Assembly (NCBI GenBank): GCA_036583965.1
Contig: JAZBQD010000014.1
Location: forward strand, 48,489,126-48,553,125
Length of the DNA stretch: 64,000 bases
Direction of reading: 5' to 3'
Origin: Prunella strophiata
Lineage: Eukaryota > Chordata > Aves > Passeriformes > Prunellidae
In this document: piece by piece, positions 53,389 to 64,000 of the stretch
Layout of the letters: each line of letters opens with the position of its first letter
Position numbering within the stretch: the stretch's first letter is position 1
Translations under genes and position numbers: made by a program
Notes under the pieces: generated by a model
The model's input: the letters and a program-made list of their open reading frames with translations, nothing else
Databases searched by the model: none
What the model was told of the DNA's origin: nothing

Positions 53389-53456
53389 CATTCAAATGTG
53401 ATATCATTGAGTGAAAGAAATCACATTCAAATGTGATATCATGGAGTGAAAGAAAT
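53389..53456 (+). repeat. 35-base tandem duplication
   Basis: CATTCAAATGTGATATCATT with GAGTGAAAGAAAT (53389-53421) repeats at 53424-53456 with one difference (ATTGAG versus ATGGAG). The core TGATATCA is palindromic. It looks like a fairly recent local duplication. Confidence 0.92.
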
Positions 53457-56400
53457 GCTCACTTGTCAAGACAGATTTTTCTAATCTGAAAAAGACAATG
53501 GATGTTTTTCTCAAGAGTTTTGATCATTTTTTCTGGCTGGTCATAAAATCACCAGAAATACAAGGTAGATACTTAAGAGGTTGCTTCAGAGGAAGCTCAG
53601 TCAGAAGAATATAGAAGAAAGTGAATGGACTGAATAGAGGTGAAGCCACATTTTAGAAAAAGAAGAGGGATCTAAGCTTAGGAAGTCCTTACTCTGAGGA
53701 AAAACTGAAGAACAGAAATACCTGCTAGTATTTGGTTGTTTTAAGTAATACATAAATGTTAATTGTAAAACAGGGTTTCAATCAGAATGAACTTCCAGAA
53801 AGGGAGAAGAACTGGAAAGTCAGAGATAGCCACCAATAGCTTTGGGGCCCTAGGACATGTGTACTAAAATGCCTTTATAAGAAGGTTTAGCAGACACAAG
53901 AGATTTTTTTTTCAGAGAAGTTAAAGAGAGGCACTGTGCTGGACCATACTTGCTCTGAGTTAACCTGGATATTTTCCACTTAAATTTCTAGTCTAAGCAC
54001 CTTCACTTTTTCAGTAATGGAACACTCTGAAGTAAAGAATTAATGCTAGAAAATCATAATTAATTTCCATTGAAATAAAATTTTTCAATATGCTGAGGGA
54101 CACATCTTCACCATCTCCTAATAATAACAACTTTTGGTGATGGGTAAAATTACATATTTAAATAAAAAGAAGAGCAAAGACTAACTTTGTTAGTTAGATG
54201 CACTGGAGACAGTGAAGGGACCATTATCAGCTGCTACACAAACAGCCTGTCAGTACACACACTGGTATATGAAGTAGAACATTGCTCATCCTTTCATCTT
54301 ACTCTTCCATCCTCTCCTATGCTCATCTGGGTTCCAAATTTAATGAGAGTTAGATTTTTCCAAAGGGAAGGGACAGAATGCTGATGTGCCTCTATCACTC
54401 ACATGTGGCTGAGCTTTCCAGGAGTTCACAGAGGTCTGAGCAAACAACTGGAGACACAACTGCTCTTCCTTCACTGTGCAATAAAGGTGGATCTCAGCCA
54501 AGTTCTGGCCAAATGAGAAGAGAATACAGGTAGGAAAAAAGGTTCCCTTTATATCATCTAATTTGATATAACAGTATTATTTCTAGGGCACTGAAATTAT
54601 AACACTGAATGTTATAATTCTGGAGATAAAGTGTAACTATTTCATTATGGTCTGAGTTGTCTTCAAAAAAGTGATGGGATAATCTTTTATATAGGTGGTC
54701 TGTACAATTTGCTGTCTTTTATTCCTTGTGTAGAAAAGCCATAACTGTATTTATTTACCTGATGACATTACCAAGGAAGTGAGTAATGTCCACTCAACTG
54801 CTTTGTCACTTTATTGATCTATTTAATTTTTAAATGAATTGTTGGGAGGGCTTGTTGAAAGGCAGGTAGCACAAAGGCCTCCCAGCACTAAGATGCCATT
54901 TATGCACAGTGCTGAGGGAAAATATTTAAATATTTTGGAAAATAATAATGGAAAACAATAATGGCTAGTGGTACTATAACTTGACTTCCAATTACACAGC
55001 ATGAAGCTCATCACTCAAACTGAATCAGAAAAGATGCTGCCTGCCCACATCATTCTGTGATACTATTAAATCTAATAAGAATAATTGCAAGTCTAGGAAT
55101 GCTTCCAAGTAATTTTGCTTAATGATCTTAAACTCTGTGGAAGGGATGTCCACTTATTGCTTAATTATTTAATCTTTTAAAGGACATGTGCATAATGCGG
55201 TGGCTTATCTGCCCATCAGTACAACTCAGCAGGAATGTAACTCTCCAATTGTTCTGTGCTGCTTTCCCTTTTGGCTTATGAATCCAAGCAACGGGCTGTT
55301 ACAGCATGCTAGGACACTGGGCCTGTTCAGAGAGGGAATCACAATCACATTCTGTAATTCATCTGCCCTTGCAGATTACCTTCACTGGCAAAACAAAACA
55401 GTACACAAAAAGTAAAGCACCTCACCTGCGTGTAGCTAGACTTGTCCCAGTCCTGTGGCTTCACTGAGAGCTGAGGTGAACAGATGTCCAACCTCACTGC
55501 ACTAGTATGCAGAAGCACTGATTTTGACCTAGCTGTTCTGTAATCATGCTTGCAAACCTAATACCAACAAATTTTCTGTGTGTACATATCTGTATTTATA
55601 CATCTACATGCAAACTTGCAGGTTCTGCATGTATACTTGAAAAATCTGAAAACTGAAAAAGCTTGCTCTTGATGACAGGGCTGGGAAGACAGGTTTTGCT
55701 GATTTTTCTGTATCACACATCATACAGACAAGTGATCCAGGCATATATCTTTGTGTATTTTGTATGTTGATATAAACATACTATATATTAAAGATCAAAC
55801 ATTCATAAACTGCCATAGGCTTGGGTATGAATTCACTCCTCTGCATGTTCAGGGGGTGATGCAGATTCTGTGTGAATGACCACATTACGGGGCTGTTCCA
55901 GCATGAAGGGATGTATTTCATTTTGTTTCCTCTGATGTTCTTGAAAAATTTCAATTTCAGTCAGATAAGGTGTGGGGAAGGCTGAGAATTCTGCAAGACT
56001 GGAAAATCAATTCCTGTTGTGTTCTTCTATACTCTTGATTCAGATGCATGGAAATTAGGAAGCAATGTAGTTACACAAACTAAGACAACAGAGAATCAAC
56101 CCATAAGATCAAAATGGAAATGCAATGAGCCAGGTAAAATTAAGTCACACAACATAAAAGGTATGCAATGTAGTCCCAGATTGACTTGTCTGAACAGGGA
56201 AAATAATTTCTGGGATCCCTTTGAGTCAGCAATGTCAGAGTTTTTCCTGAAGTAGTTACTGGGCTTTTCTCAGTCCTGCCTGCTTAACAGCAGGAAGGCC
56301 CATAATGCAAGCTCAGTTGTCTGAGTTCTGTTGGGATTTCCAAACCATGGACTCTTTCTCACTCCTGAAGTTCTGGTAAGTACAGTAATGCAGATAATCC

Positions 56401-58380
56401 ACAGCCAGTGGAACTGGTGAAGCTGGGTTTCTTATGGGTCTGTGTAGTATATGTGAATTAAGCATAACCTTTAGAATACTCTCAGCACAACACACTCAGC
56501 ACAGCCTTATGTCCCTTTGCCTCACTGCTGGGTTACCTGTCGTCCTCCTAACTTCCCCTGCACTGAACACTGCCCCTTCCCAAAGCCCTGTGCCCTCTCC
56601 TCACTCCACAGCAGTTCCCCAGCCTGCTGGTGCTAACATAGCTCTTCCCACACCACCACTTCACATTAGTCCAAGCTATTTTTTCTGCTTTTGGCTGTAT
56701 AAAATAGCTGTATTTAGCCTGCTAAAGTGTGGATGATAACTGGCCAGTCAGGACATGCTTGCTGATTGCCCAGCTGGATGCTGCTGAAAGGATCATGTTG
56801 AATTCTCTCTGCCCTTACCTCAGAGGAAGCACCAGTATGGTCTCTCTTCTTTAATCAGCATCTATATTTCAGTGTAGACATTTTTTGTATTTAAGATCTC
56901 TAACCATCTGCTTTATGGGGCTGAAATTGGTCAGGGAGTACCAAAAATAATGAGAAATGACTGGGATGGGGTGGAGGGGAAATGACTGCCAGACTGCTGA
57001 AAGAAGAAACAAAGGGATGTAATTTTGTAAACTTCACATCCTTGGAAAGATAGGCTAGAAAATAAAATGAGTATACCTTCAAAACAGACAAAACTAATTC
57101 TACTGTATCTTCACAGTTGCTTAGGAATGATTCTTTAGCTTTGCTACAGGAGCCCTAAACAGAAAAAAAAAAATTGAGGGTGCCAATAGCTTGTTTGGAA
57201 ATGAAAATGAGGGCTGAGAGCAGATCCCTCCTTCATTTTTTATATTTATGGAAGGATAGTAAAGTGAACCTGATGCCAACACTGCTATTCACCACTGTGT
57301 GATATTATTTGAAATGTCTCATTAAAGCAACAGATTTTTTCTGTAAGCTTGAAAAGAGGAAGTTTGTTTGCCACAGGAGCCATAAAAGACAAAGACTAGG
57401 TTGTGTCTTCAGGGGTAGCTCAGAGTAAAGTGTACTGGATAATCTTCTCCTTCCACAAGAATCCCTTGGAGGTGGTCTGTCTCTGACACACTGTGCTCTT
57501 CTTCTTCCCCTTGAATACAGCACAGGAAAAATTATCACAGACATCTGAATCTGGTAGCTGCTCTGGTCTCACACACATGGGAAGGAAATAAGGAGATCTT
57601 GCTGTTGCACAGCAGCTGGAGCCCAGGCCAACAAGTGCTTCTAAGGTCAGGAAGTCTTTTCCTGTGGTGTGGGTGAGAGCTAGGACAAGTTATGACAAAA
57701 CAGTATAATATATGCTAATAAAGATGTTCTGCAACATTTCAAGTTACATTTATACTTTCACCTGAAACTAAAGAATCTAATTTTCCATTGTAAGTGAAAC
57801 CCAAGGATAATTTCACTATTTTTACTGCTGAATAATTGCATCTCCCTTTTCCTTTAGTATTTCTTTTCCTTCTTTGTGTATTTTACTTCCTGGTGTCTAT
57901 TCATGATCTGAGCAGAACTCTGACATGTGAATTTAAGGGATGGTTTTCCTGTTCCTTATTCTTCTATCTTCTTCTAGAGCTGAGAGACCATATTAAAGGA
58001 TCTGCATTTAGAAACTAGAACATCCCTTTGACTGTGAATGCATAGCATAACTTGGCACTCCTGATTTCATTTCTACTGTGAATGAAGAAAATTTCTGCCC
58101 TTACTGTGAACCTTATGGATGTTAAGGGAGATCTTTAGTGCTCTTTTTAAAAAATGTCTTCTGTAACAAGTGGAAATAGTCAAATGGTCATCAAAATATT
58201 GCTCTAAGATTTATTGCCATATACAAAAGGAAGAAAACATTTCAAAAATAAAAACTATCACTTGCTATCACTTGGCTTGCAGAGAAACAGATGGGCATGA
58301 ATTACACAACTAACTAGAATGAAAAATAGATCCCAACATGAATTAAATGTTGGTGGGATGAAAATGAAATTTCTTTTTAT

Positions 58381-58405
58381 TTTTTTTTTTTTTTTTTTTT
58401 TTTTT
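58381..58405 (+). repeat. Poly(T) tract, 25 bases
   Basis: A run of T, preceded by TTCTTTTTA. On the minus strand it is poly(A). No retroposed gene was recognised on the minus strand beside it. Confidence 0.93.
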
Positions 58406-61400
58406 GCTGAAGTGAGAAAACAGTCCTACTTATAATGGAAAATTATTCACTCTGTACTGCAGTGTAAGACAAAATCTACCACACTGGAAGAAGATATTAC
58501 TAGACTGAAAAAATACATGGCCTCCCCAGTAGAATGGACTGTCTCACAGAAGGGAGAGCTACAAATAAAATTTAAACTTCAGCAGTTTTGGAGAAAAAGA
58601 GAATGCTTTCAGTATTTACATACTTAAAACTTCTGCTGAATACACAGAACAAGTAAAACGAATTCTTTCAGTTTGTACTATAGATATTATTTTTTAAATT
58701 GTAAACTTGTTATGAGATTTCATTGCATTTTTCTCTCAATAGATCTTTCTGTTATCATTAACTACAGTTGAGTTTTCAAAGTGTAAAATGTTCTTATAGA
58801 ATCTATCACTTCATCTTTGGCTTTCAAAGGGCAAGTGCTGTAATAAAATTGAAATCACTAAATATCAGTTAATTCCCACAGTAATTATTTAAATATTATT
58901 TATATCACTGTAACCCAGAGAGATCTCAGCTGAGACTGAGATAGACATTGTGCTAGATATTATCTAAGACTGAGTTTAATATTCTAAACCATATTAATCC
59001 AGCTCAATAGAGAATGGGCTACTTTATAAAGCATCTGTTATGCTGCAATAATCAGACTTTTTGTAAGAGTATAGAGAAAGGTCTAATTGTTCAATGTTCT
59101 TGGGACAGATGAACTGCTCTAAGTTTCCAGTGAACTGCAGGAAAATCTTTATTCTTTCTGGGCAGGCAGCTGGTGTAGTGCTGACCAGCAAATTGTCAGC
59201 TGTACTTGGAGAGCACACTTGATTTTTAGAAACCTACAGTATTGATATTTAGGCTCTCATATATTGACTTGGGTATGACACAGATTATTACTGACATTAA
59301 TTTTAAAGAACAGCACAAATTAACAAGAGTCTTTGTCCAAAGGGGTTTTATATTCTAAATAAACAGATGTACTTGGAGAAACTAAATATCTTCTTTATTT
59401 ACCAGATGAGGAACATGAAGATTAAGAATTAAAATCTCCTTCTATGCAGGTCAGTGGGAATCTTGCCAGTAACAGCAACTGGATTAGGCTTTTACCCACA
59501 TGGATGATACTGCAGTGGTACAGTAGAGACAGCAACTGACTGCAGATTTGCTGAATTCTGAAACAGCAAAGGCGTGTGGGAACACTTGTTTTGATTGGAG
59601 TTTGGTAGGCACGTGAATTTTGTACTCTACTGTACACCACGAAATTACATTTATACATCAAGGTATACAACAGTTTCCATCCCAGAACTGATATCTTGAA
59701 CTTGGAAAAGTGCCTTAGGGAAGGTGTGTTTGCTTCAGGAGGACCAGATTACCATTTTAATGATCACTCCAGCAATTTCATCAGGGTACAAACTGCAAAG
59801 CATTTTTTACCATCTGATTCTAATCAATCTTTGTGTGGCATCATGCCTACCATACACAGGTTCCCTGCTGTAAAATGTCCTGTTACTGCACAGTGGCTAC
59901 TCAGTCACTGTGTCCTCACAATGTCGTGCAGTGCCTGGGGGAGCCCTATAAATGCATGTGCTACTGGGAGGAGCATGGTGTTTGTAATGGTCTTCACTTC
60001 ATTACAGCTGGTTGTGGTGGATTTGTACATGTTCCCTACATTTTAACATCATTTGAGCATCACAGAAGCCATTTTTTAGCAGAAGAATGACCACCACCTA
60101 TGGCACACAGCTTAGGATGGGGAATGAAGAGCAGCAGGACACAGTACTGATAGAGGGAGGTGATGCTAGTGGAGTCACACTATTCACCTTTTCTGGTACT
60201 TTTTATTTTTACAGAGCACCATATGGTTAAGGCAAAAAGTTAAAGAAAAGAAGTTGCCTTATACTATACACTGTGTTTGTCTATGAGTGCTACAAACATT
60301 ACAGAGGTTAGAATTTTATCTTAGAGCCACTTAGTCAAGATTCCAATAAAATCAACACCCAACTCAAATATGCAAAATCTAATCTTCATTGAATTTCAAG
60401 TACTGCAGACTGAGAAATTGAAAGAGAAACCTCAAAACTGTAGAGCAGTCACCTCCATGTAAGACAAAGGGCTAAATGCAATGCATTTGTGTGAAGGGGA
60501 AGCATAAATAGGAACAACACATAATATGCAGAGAACTATCCTTTTTGCTAGTGGAGTTGGACATCTAATCAGTCTATAAATAGTGACTCTCACAAATATT
60601 TGAAACTTTCAGCATAGCGATTTCAAACTTTCATTTCCACAAAGGCTGTTTATGCCCCCTTATACACATTTAAAAAGTATATAAAAACTATGCTTTGAAT
60701 ATACCCAGTAAAAATTATCCCACAAGATGAAAAATCCCCTCCAAGATCATGATACCCAAAGTTTCTTGTAAGGGACCCACTCTGGCCTCAGGTCACATGT
60801 TGTAAAATGTCGGCTGAAATAACTGGGATTAGGGTAGTATGAAACAGAGGTAAGTGAAATTGTATGAAAAGAAATACTAGAGGTTTTGTTCCTACAAGTG
60901 AATTTCAGATGCAGGAAATGTTCATAGGTTTTTCTCTCTCCCCAGATAAAATTATTTTAATAAGATAAATTAACTGAGCACTGCTTATACATAGGCCTTG
61001 CAGGGCTGTGCACAAAGCTGTTTATTGTATTCAGAAAAGAGCAGGATATTTTTGTAGGCCAGACATGTTTGCTTTATTCCCCCCAGTACTCTTTTCTCTG
61101 GAGCTCTTTCCTCACTGCTCTCTTTGTTCATCTCAGCTGCCAGATGCTTCTTGCAGAGCCTGCCCTGGACCTGCGGAGCACCCTGAGGTGGTGGACCCTC
61201 ACATCTGTCACCATCTGGTGCCTCTCTTGCTCCACTGTGGCCATGACTCTGATTGTAGCTCACATCCCATGTGCTTGTAGCTTTACAATTCATGTGAATA
61301 TGGGGGTTCTGGACAAAAGGTCTCCTGTCTTCAAGTCATGTTTGTCTTAACCTTTTTAGGATACTTTGCTTTATCAAGATAATATCACAGTGCAGATCAG

Positions 61401-62720
61401 ATTTAATCTGGGGTAAATACATAGAAAACGATTTTACAAAATCAGTTCTTGCCAATGACCCTGCAGAGGAGTGCTACAGAATATATTTTCTATTTTACTC
61501 TCAGCAAAGTGGTCAGCTCCAAGGGGGGATATTTTCCTTTGTGTTCTGGCTTTCTTTTCCAGTAAGAACAGAATCTTTCTCAGAAGAAGGAGAAACCTTT
61601 TGTTTCAATATTTTAAATAATCTTCCATAGTTACAATAGTTACAATTATAATTTGCAAAGGCTGCAGAAATTGTTAATTTGTACTCCAAATATAGTGTTT
61701 GCTTCAGATATAAATCAAAGACTTCTGAGGTAGTTATTGAATTCCAGGAGCAATCACCCTCATCCTGGAGTATTTACATCATTTGACTGCATGATTCTGA
61801 TGCAGTTGCTACATGGAGTGGCACACTTTATTCTGAAAAAGACCAAAACCAATAACACTCTTTGACCCACTACAGGACTTTTTGCAGTAAAAAGTGCCTA
61901 GAAATGTATGGTTGTCTGAATAAAGTTCTTAAGATTATGAAATTACCTCGCAGATGTCAAGCACTATGTAAATATTGCAACAAAAAATATGAATCCCCAG
62001 AAAGACTTAGCACGTGTAGAAGCAGGCAGTGACAGTTCATGGTGGGAACAGTTATATCCTTCCCATTCAGAAAGCAGAGCTATTGGGAACATTAGAGCAG
62101 GGAATCTGTGCAGTCAGTGAAACACAGCCCTTCTGGCCTGTTATTTGAAATGCACTGTTTTGTAATCTTGTGAAAATGAAACTCCAGGGAAACCAAGTAC
62201 ATAGCACCCACTTCACAGGCTTCCTAAATGTTTTCACATTCAACAAAGCCACTTTTGTTTCTCCCAGGTATCTTGACTTATAGCAGCCTTTCCCTAAGCA
62301 TCTGAAGTATTGTGGGAAGAGCAGAACTCAGGCAGAGGTGATCTCCAACTGGAGGAACAGAGGAGGAGGGAATGTATTGTTATGCAGGTACCCCTCCGGG
62401 ACTAGTCTATTAACAAGAGCCTTGACATTCAAGTTTCCAATTAGCATTCCAGCAAAATCTGAATATGAAAGATATTAGCTGAATAAGTGACATTTCTGTG
62501 CTTATTGTTTCACAATGTTAAATTTCAGGTAGCCAGGTTAATGTAAGAAAATCTGCTATCAGCCATTCAGTAGTTCTTGTAGAAAATACAGTTAAATTTG
62601 CTGTTTACACTATATATGCATGCAAAAATGCATTTCTCACATTTTATTAATTCGGTTCCTTAATATACTTCACTTTTCCATGATGTACTTACATCCCAAA
62701 ATATTTCAAACGTGTCCATT

Positions 62721-62747
62721 TGTAAATGTAAATGTAAATATAAATAA
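62721..62747 (+). repeat. Short (TGTAAA)n simple repeat
   Basis: Three TGTAAA units grade into TATAAATAAA. It is a small simple repeat in intergenic DNA. Confidence 0.85.
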
Positions 62748-64000
62748 AGGGTATATAGTCTATGCCTACATTTGCAGTGCATATGGAAAGTTAAATTTTA
62801 AAGCACCAAAGAGCAGAAAAACACCTAGCACATACTGATAGCCACAGGAGTTGTGCAAATACATGAATGCTAAACCTCAAAAATAAAAAGCTTTCCTTCC
62901 CTCATAAACTTTCCCTAGGTAAAGATCTAGTTGCAATTTTCTAGTCTATGTAGCATTTGATTGGGCATTTGACCAGGCATCCTGGTGTTTGATCAGGCAG
63001 CTGCACTGGATTTGGTCCTGAAAGTGAAGGCAAAGTGCACTAGCTTGCAAAGCCAGGCAGACAGCATCCTGCAGTCAAGGATACCTCCCAGTGCTCACCA
63101 CTCTCCTGGCTTCACATCTCTCATCATTGTTGAGGTTTCAGAAGGCTGAGCTGTGGCAAGACTTTGGCACCCACAGATAAGGTGTGAGGGAACCAAAAAG
63201 CCAGCACTATTTGAGAACTGGACCTTTTGTCTGGCACCAGAGCAGAAGTGGCTCTGGTCAGTGTTCACCAGGAATGTTTTCAAGGGAAAGAAATTCAACA
63301 TTCCTGTCCTGCTTTCTCTTATTCAGGGAGGGGAAAAAACTCAATCCAACCAACCAGCAAATATAGAAATAGAAATAGCAGCAGTTCTTAAAAGCAGACT
63401 ACCATGAATGTTAATTAGGAGTTTTGTGCAGAAATGGCACTAATTAAGTACATACATTCTGACTTCTTATTTTCTCTTCTAAGCACAGAGAAAACCCCAA
63501 ATATATTCTCTGCTGACAATTGTGAATATATAAAAGGCTTTTACCACCTCTTTTCTCTTAGAGAACCTAGTTCAGAAATCTGGAATTAATTAAAAACCAC
63601 AGTAAGATGTCATTCTCTGCCATTTGTCCTCAGCCAGTCAGCAGGTGGTGTGTTGTGCACCCAGCACTATGGCACAAAGACAAACCCAAAACTGGTCTCC
63701 AGACCATAGGGTGGCACAGCAGCATTTCTCAGGTGCAAATCAAGAGTTGCACAAGGAAGAGCCCTGACTTAATATGTGTCTGGGTCCAGAGTGAGCATAA
63801 GCATTACAGTCCATTAAAATAAATTTTTATGAAGATAAATATACAAGTGTTCATAGGTTTTGGGTCCCCTTCCTTGCTGCCAGTGCCTAGGACAGCTCAT
63901 GGTTTGTGTTTTGTGGCAGGGCAGGAGCACCTGCATTGTTCCACACACGCAGCCCACGGCAGCTGCATCCCTGCCTGAGCAGATTCATCAGTGCTTTTCT

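Larger units (their letters stand above)
40721..64000. other. Intergenic region upstream of CTTNBP2
   Basis: About 23 kb with no gene I can recognise on either strand. Short open frames, including overlapping ones at 59696-60090 and 60985-61350, show no known domain, no splice structure and no conserved-looking family motif. Composition is mostly AT-rich, with some richer patches at 40.8-41.4 kb and 56.5-56.7 kb. A T-rich tract lies at 45387-45438. Repeats and candidate sites are listed separately. In mammals the region 5' of CTTNBP2 is a long intergenic interval towards LSM8 and ANKRD7, which agrees with this emptiness. Confidence 0.7.

Noticed and set aside
59696..60090. Two overlapping plus-strand open frames (116 and 85 codons), the second Cys-rich
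   Set aside because: No family recognised in either frame or on the other strand; overlapping frames of this length are expected by chance.
60985..61350. Overlapping open frames on both strands (up to 102 codons)
   Set aside because: No domain, signal peptide or family motif recognised; a locally GC-richer patch explains the length.
1..64000. CRISPR arrays, bacterial-type operons, rRNA genes or intact retroviral LTR pairs
   Set aside because: None seen. The sequence is vertebrate nuclear DNA; its repeats are LINE fragments and simple repeats.

Overview
The window is vertebrate nuclear DNA, most likely from a bird. The evidence is several pieces of CR1 LINE with avian-type 3' ends, no mammalian SINEs, AT-rich introns, and one multi-exon gene with GT/AG splice sites. 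I cannot assign a species.

The one gene I can support is CTTNBP2 (cortactin-binding protein 2), on the minus strand. Its first four coding exons lie in the window: exon 1 at 40245-40313, exon 2 at 28324-28431, exon 3 at 12171-12395 and the large exon 4 at 5756-7406. All junctions are canonical. Together they encode 684 residues plus one base of a split codon: the N-terminal CortBP2 domain, a long coiled coil, and a Ser/Pro/Thr-rich region with a conserved proline motif. The ankyrin repeats and the C-terminal part must lie beyond position 1. Introns 1 to 3 are 11,813, 15,928 and 4,764 bases; intron 4 is at least 5,755 bases.

Region by region: 1-5755 is the 5' part of intron 4. 5756-12395 holds exons 4 and 3. 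12396-28323 is intron 2, with a decayed CR1 reverse-transcriptase fragment at about 18540-19612. 28432-40244 is intron 1, with two more CR1 relics and an A/C-rich simple repeat. About 39040-40720 is a CpG island carrying exon 1 and the promoter. 40721-64000 is upstream intergenic DNA with no gene I can recognise. It contains a perfect 15-bp-arm palindrome, a diverged minisatellite, a 35-bp tandem duplication, an RFX-type X-box candidate and one unrecognised, possibly once-coding relic.

The most striking feature is a perfect array of 101 GAGCC units (505 bases, 39532-40036) in intron 1, 208 bases inside the exon 1 donor and within the CpG island. Its period is not a multiple of three, so every frame on a strand gives the same five-residue repeat with no stop. 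Three more copies sit at 40457-40471, upstream of the ATG. The position resembles that of known intron-1 GC-rich expansions, but I infer no function from sequence alone. I saw no new multi-gene system.
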